In this document: piece after piece, positions 48,301 to 54,700 of the stretch
Numbering within the stretch: the stretch's first letter is position 1
How the letters are laid out: each line of letters starts with the position of its first letter
Assembly: GCF_037975245.1 (NCBI RefSeq)
Contig: NC_092580.1
Location: forward strand, 27,803,501-27,867,500
Reading direction: 5' to 3'
Source: Apostichopus japonicus
Lineage: Eukaryota; Echinodermata; Holothuroidea; Aspidochirotida; Stichopodidae
Length of the DNA stretch: 64,000 nt
Notes under the pieces: generated by a model
Told to the model about the DNA's origin: nothing
Seen by the model: only the letters and a program-made list of their open reading frames with translations
The model's database searches: none
Translations under genes and position numbers: made by a program

Positions 48301-51300
48301 CGACGTGGGTTTCGCTTTGTAAACTCTTTTTTTATTTAGAAATTTTTATGTAGAAAAAGGGCACATTTTTAACCTGAGGAAAAGTGGGGGGGCACGTGCC
48401 CCCTGTGCCCCCCCGGTTCCGCCGCCCTTGACTATGTGTATATACCATCATTTCTATCTTATTTATCTTGTGTGGGAAAAAACTCAAAAACTCAAATGCA
48501 AGAAATGTTTGGCTCGAGCAGATGACAACCCAAAAACCTGCAGATTAAGCGTCTACTCTACGAAGCTATTCAATCACTCTTAATTCTTTTGTTTCTGCCA
48601 AGGTGCCAGATTCCTCTCTAGCTCTAAATACCATTTCTGTTTCAAGAGTTGTTTTATTTTCTCCCAGTACTTTTATCCATTTAGGTTTTCTGATAACTAT
48701 GAACTATAAGTAACAAGGCTGCATGCCAGAGCATTGAAACGAACGAAATGACGGAATCGCAACCAACGTGTGGTCTTTTTTTCCCCTCTGTTTTTTGAGA
48801 CTTGATGTTATCTCTCATGTAGGAGACAATGCCTTCTCAAGAGAAATGCATCTCATGTTTTTTTTAATTCATTTCCCTTCCAGTCTCGTTATCTCTCATG
48901 TAGGAGACAATGCCTTCTCAAGAGAAATGCATCTCATGTTTTTTTTAATTCATTTCCCCTCCAGTCTTTTCTAGAAAGACGTGGAAAGATTGTTGGGCAT
49001 AATCAGTAATTATCAAACATCATTTTCTTTCTCTGACAGTGGCATAAGCTAACTGCCGAGGATAAAGTCCGATACGAAGAGAGGGCTGCCATTTTAGCTG
49101 AGAGTCGACCACCAAAGCCCCCACGGAAGGGAGCCGATTCCCCTGCCCCCCAGCCCGTGGCCCCTCCTGGTATGTACACTGTCTACGAGTGTATGTGGGA
49201 GGGATGCGACTACCAGTACGAGACGTCCGAAGACTTGGTTCATCATCTGCTGGAGACGTCTGGACATCTTCAGGGAGGCAACAACGGTGGGTGTTTAACG
49301 TCCTCATCTGTTTCTTTCTGTGACGAGAAACGAGTCGGGTTTCATGACAGATAATTTTCGTAGAATCGATTCAGAAAGATGAAGCTAAATTTCTGTATTT
49401 TCAAACAGGACAGCCTCTTACGATAAGGTAACTTGAATGATTAAATCATTAAATCAAGTGAAATAACTCCGAGGTGCATCGGGTGATGCAAGAATGCGGA
49501 CCGGATGGAAACAAAGATACCGAGACATGGCTGTCGTAATATCACTGGTGGCGGTACTTACTTTGGAATGTAAAACCTATTCACAGGAATACCACAACTG
49601 TTAATACGAGTGACACAACTTTGTAGCACCCAGCATAAATGCTTAAGAATGGATACAATTATTCATGTTTCGTTTGGTCTGTGAGGTAATTATCTTGTGA
49701 GTCCATGTACATTGCATCGGTTCACCGAGACAGCACTGATTCTATCGTATTTTTTTAATTCTACCCCTTTTTCGTTTGGTTCAGGCGAGACAGAGTTTCC
49801 TTGCAAGTGGAAGGGTTGCACCAGATACAAGCGCAATCAGTGAGTACCTTCCAACGAATCAATTTTTTTGGTTGTATCCTCTTTCTTCGAAAAAGTAAAA
49901 CGAACTCGATAGTTGATATAGGTCCACATGAGTGCCCGAACATAGCTGATCACTTCAAGTGAGTAATGGTCAACACTCCAAAAACATCTTGTGTGCAGTG
50001 TTGTTACTTACTGTTGAATAATCTAATGTGAAAATGTGGCAATAGGAATCTCTAAGCCAATCACAGGATCTGTCTTACTTTATAAGTGAATGGAGTCTAA
50101 GCTCCTTCAGTTGGTTCATTGCTGGTTTATTCGTGTACATGGGAGTGTCTTTTTGTTTCTTGAGGAGTTTGTTCCGGTCTTTTTTCATCTCTGCACAAAG
50201 AGTTCCTTTACTCTCCGTCTTATTTTCAGACCCTTCCCCGTTTTCTCAAGACTGGTGCGACATTGCAAAGAGGTTCATGTCAAGAACTCGGTCAAACATG
50301 TCTACCCTCATCAGATGAGCAGGTAAGATCGTTGTGCTTTTCTATGTGACACCACAGGGGTGGCGGTGGAGGGGGGGGTGGAAGAGAGAGGAGGGTGCTT
50401 CTGTTTTCTTTTCTTTTTAACAACAATTATACAGAGTAGAAGCTTGGGTATGTTTTTGCTGAAGTAGGAAGGGGAAAAAAGTTAGTAAGATTTAGCATCG
50501 ATAATCACTGAAAAAGTATGTTTCTTTAATAACATTTTTCGTCCTGGTTTGATTTTCTAGGAATTACTTTCCACGATACCAGCAACAGGGTATGCAAAAT
50601 CACCAGCCTGGGGGCGCCATCATGGGAATCGTCGGGCCCCCCACACCTGTCGGGATGGCTACACAACAGCTCACACAAAATACACCGAGATTTCAAGGTA
50701 AGGATCCTATACGTTGCAGTTGAGTAAACAGAAAAGACCTTAATCTGTGGTTGTTATAAAGCAAAGCTTGAAAGTAACGGAATGCATAGTCACAAAATAT
50801 TAATCAAGCTAATGAAATAGTACAGGATAAAGTGAAATTGCTTTAACCTGATGGACATTTTGTACCGCTCTGTCTACCCTCCTTACCTTCACATTCCTGC
50901 CTGAACCCCTGCAGCTTTAAGCGCTTCCACCTACTGGACTTCTTTGTATCCCCTTGCGTTACACATTGCCACTAGAAACGACATATTTAACCAAGAAAGC
51001 CAAAGTTGGAAGTATCGTTTTCAGAACAGAGCCTGATTTGTCCATAAACTACTTGCCTTGGACTGGCAGATTAAACATAGAAAATGCAACATTTTTAATT
51101 AAGAGACTAAAGAATACACAACATGCTTCACTTATCATGTGTAGTTTTTTTACTTAACTAATGGCAGTGCACACATCACTTCCATGGAGTTGTAATAATC
51201 AAGCTATGTATCAATAAAACAGGGTCTTCCTTACTGCAAACAGTCTCAGCCCAGAATAACCGAGACCTGCAGATATTAAAACGTTGGTGTGTGCAGTGCT

Positions 51301-51321
51301 ACAAGTTGGCAGCTTTTGACT

Positions 51322-51365
<44 letters not shown>

Positions 51366-51735
51366 TTCGGTTTAAACATCAGAAACGATTTGCCGTCCCA
51401 GATAAACCGAAACAATTCCTTTACAATTACGACGGAAGCGGATTAAAATAATCCGAATTTCTAAAACTTCTGCTCAATTCAGCAGAAATCAGTAAGTCGC
51501 TTTGCCTTTACAACCATGCCGACATCTTCTCCATAAAACAGTTTCAATTCCTGCTACTCCTTGTCACTTTCGGTGATCGTGCACTGAAGAAGAGCTAGTT
51601 TTGCTCGAAAGCTCTGCAAAAACCAAACATTGGCTGTTTTACTTCCAATCACTTACCTAATTCAATTATTGTATCTCACTCGAGATTCAGCCTTTCTCTA
51701 AATGCAGCATAGTTGTTTAACAGTTTTTCCGTTAT

Positions 51736-51775
<40 letters not shown>

Positions 51776-54700
51776 GTGACTTTTTTAATGTGGTTGTTTC
51801 TGCATCTTGCTATTTCTTCCACATTTTGTTGTTTCCTAGGTAACTACAACGCCGGTATGCAGGATCCCTCGGGACAGCAGATGCAACAACAACCTGGACC
51901 CTACCACCAGATGCCTCCGTACTCCCAACAGCAGCAGTACCCAGGGCAACAGCAGTATCCCCCACAACAACAGGGATATGCCCCGCAACAACAGGGGTAT
52001 CCCCCACAACAACAGGGATATCCCCCACAACAGTACCCACCTCAGCAACAACAGTACCCTCCACAACAACAGCCATACCCCCAACAGCAACAGGGTTATC
52101 CCCAACAACCCCACATGCAAGGACCCTCCCATATGCAGCAGCAGCAACCTCCCCAGACCTCACAGCCCCAAAATATGCCTCCAGGACCACCCCCTCCCCA
52201 CCCTGGGGTGCAACATCCCCAACAAGGTGAGTCTTATTTGTTTCTTGCTGTTTATTTGTGAACGTCAAACTTGTTTTTGCACCCTCTCTTTATCTTTCCA
52301 AATAAATTTGTTTGTGTTTGCCTCTGGTTTTGATGAGTTGTTGTTAAAAGTTTGATATGCTCACTGTTGCAAAAAAAATATTGTACAAGTTGCTAATTGA
52401 TCAAGGCATGTCACAAGCCCATACTCGATACAAGCACATCGATGGTACACCTGGTTGTTCTCCAACCACCCCCCCCCTCCCCTGTGGCTACACTTGTGAG
52501 ATAAATGAAGTGATTGACAAGCCGATGATGCCCCCCCCCTTAAACTCTTACATTCTTAAAATTTAAACGTGTGTAAACAAAATGATTTTTTCTCCACTTT
52601 GCTGTGCATCACCCTACGGTCCAAAGGACATATGTTCATACCATTCAAGTTTCTTGCTGTGCTGTGACTGCTTTTTGGTTTAACTTATTCCATTTGGGTG
52701 TGATATTTTAGCTCAGTGATTTCAAGAATCCTATGGATCTTGATAGCGGTGAAAGGTCATTTGAGGTCTGAATTCCCAGCAAGTGGAAAGGGGATTGATT
52801 TTGGGTGGGGGGGGGGCAGTATACTGTATTATTTGTGACGTACGTTCTTTATTTGCTTTAGCGCATGACAAAAAATTATGACCATAGAAGAACCCAGAGT
52901 GCCAATACTGATGATGCAAAGTCTGTTAAACTGTTCCCAGAGCAAACATTTTATTATAAAACAATACCAAAGTTTTACCTCTTTTTTTGTGTGTAAGTAT
53001 TGGCAGATAGATTGGATTGCATTTGATGTACTTTTCTGCTGTTGCCCTACGTTATTGCACTAAACATGGCTTGTATTCCCCTTTTTCTTATTTCTGTTTT
53101 CTTCCTTTTTCCTTTTGGTGACATCTTGGTTGATTTGATTTCAGCTATGGTTCGTCCCATGCACCCTATGTCTCACCCTGTACCCCACCATATGTTACCC
53201 AATGTGATGCACCCTGCTGCTCAGGGCCAAATGAAACCAATGCTTCCAGGTTTGTGCTATCCAAATTAGCCTTCATGACAAGAATTAGTCCATTAACCAT
53301 AGGTTGCATTTTCAGCTCTCTTGACTTCAACTTACTGAAACTTTATCTCTTCTGCAAACAGACTGGTTAGTTTGGAAGAGTTGATTTGTTCACACCTTGC
53401 CATGTCTGCCTTGTTCTGATAGTGATTTGGCTACTAGCTGTGTGATGAGTTGCATAAAAGCAAATAGGCAGCTCAACTAAGGTGCAAAAAGATGGGACTG
53501 ATCACTCAGTTAACCAACTGGAAAAAACCTGCTGTTCAGTACAAATGGCGGGTTTTTGGATGCAACCTATAGCTAATGGACACTTTCGAGGCATGTTCAT
53601 TACTTTACTTTAATACAGTAACTGTAAAATCCACGTATTTAAAGAATCGGTCATTTACATCGCTGCTTTAGGAAGGCTCGAGTAGGTCAAGACGGTGAGG
53701 TCATTGTCTTAAAACCACACTTCAGGTTATCAGTGACAGATCCAGGACTTTGTGAAAGAAGGGGAGCAGGAGAATAAGTATCGGTAGTGACCGAAATTAC
53801 AACCAAACTAGCAGTGCGTTAGAAAGCATCGGTTAGAGAGTATTAAAGGAATGTCCGTGTACATGCTGAAGTTTCCATTATGTACTTTGGTTTGAGCGAA
53901 ATTGTGAGTGCTAAGAACAGATTCGGCAGAGCGGGGCCTCTCCCTGGATCTGTCCCCGGTTATGTGAAATGATAATAAAGAAATTTTATCTAATTGATTT
54001 ATGAAAGTTTGGATAACAAAAATCACATAAGACTTACTAGTATTCTTTGAATATATACACACACACCTTTCTCTATAAACACATAGATATGTATGCCACC
54101 TTGAGGTCACACCCTGAAGCAGATCTAGCACTGCTCGATAGCTATGCAAGACGTCGTTCGTTTAGCTGTTTAATTCCTATTATTTTAGCCTCAGAGTTGT
54201 TACGAGTCTCTTCAGTTTAACGGTCGAGGCGAGTCATTGAAAATTATTTTTCCTGACTCGAGTTGAGTCATCGACTGGAGTCACTGTGCTACTTCTGTGT
54301 TAATAACAAATTGACAAACCCGTCTGAGTCACATGATCACTTATGAAATTGAATGACTCTCGGTGATGATTTCTTACAACAGTTGATTTAATAATTGCCC
54401 AGATGGATATTCTGTAATCCTTGCAGAGATCTGTAATTCTTCAGTGGGACACTGTCATACAGTAGATTTGTACAGTAGATTGTACTGTAAATTGTACAGT
54501 AGATTTGTACAGTAGATTGTACAGTAGATTGTACAGTAGATTTTGTACAGTAGAGTGTACAGTAGACTTTGTACAGTGGATTGTACAGTAGATTTTGTAC
54601 AGTAGATTTTGTACAGTAGATTTTGTACAGTAGATTTTTTACAGTAGATTTTGTACAGTGGATTGTACAGTAGATTTTGTACAGTAGATTTTGTACAGTA

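Noticed and set aside
51810-52268. Antisense Val/Gly- or Leu-rich frames
   Set aside because: Reverse reading of the Gln/Pro-rich exon 31.
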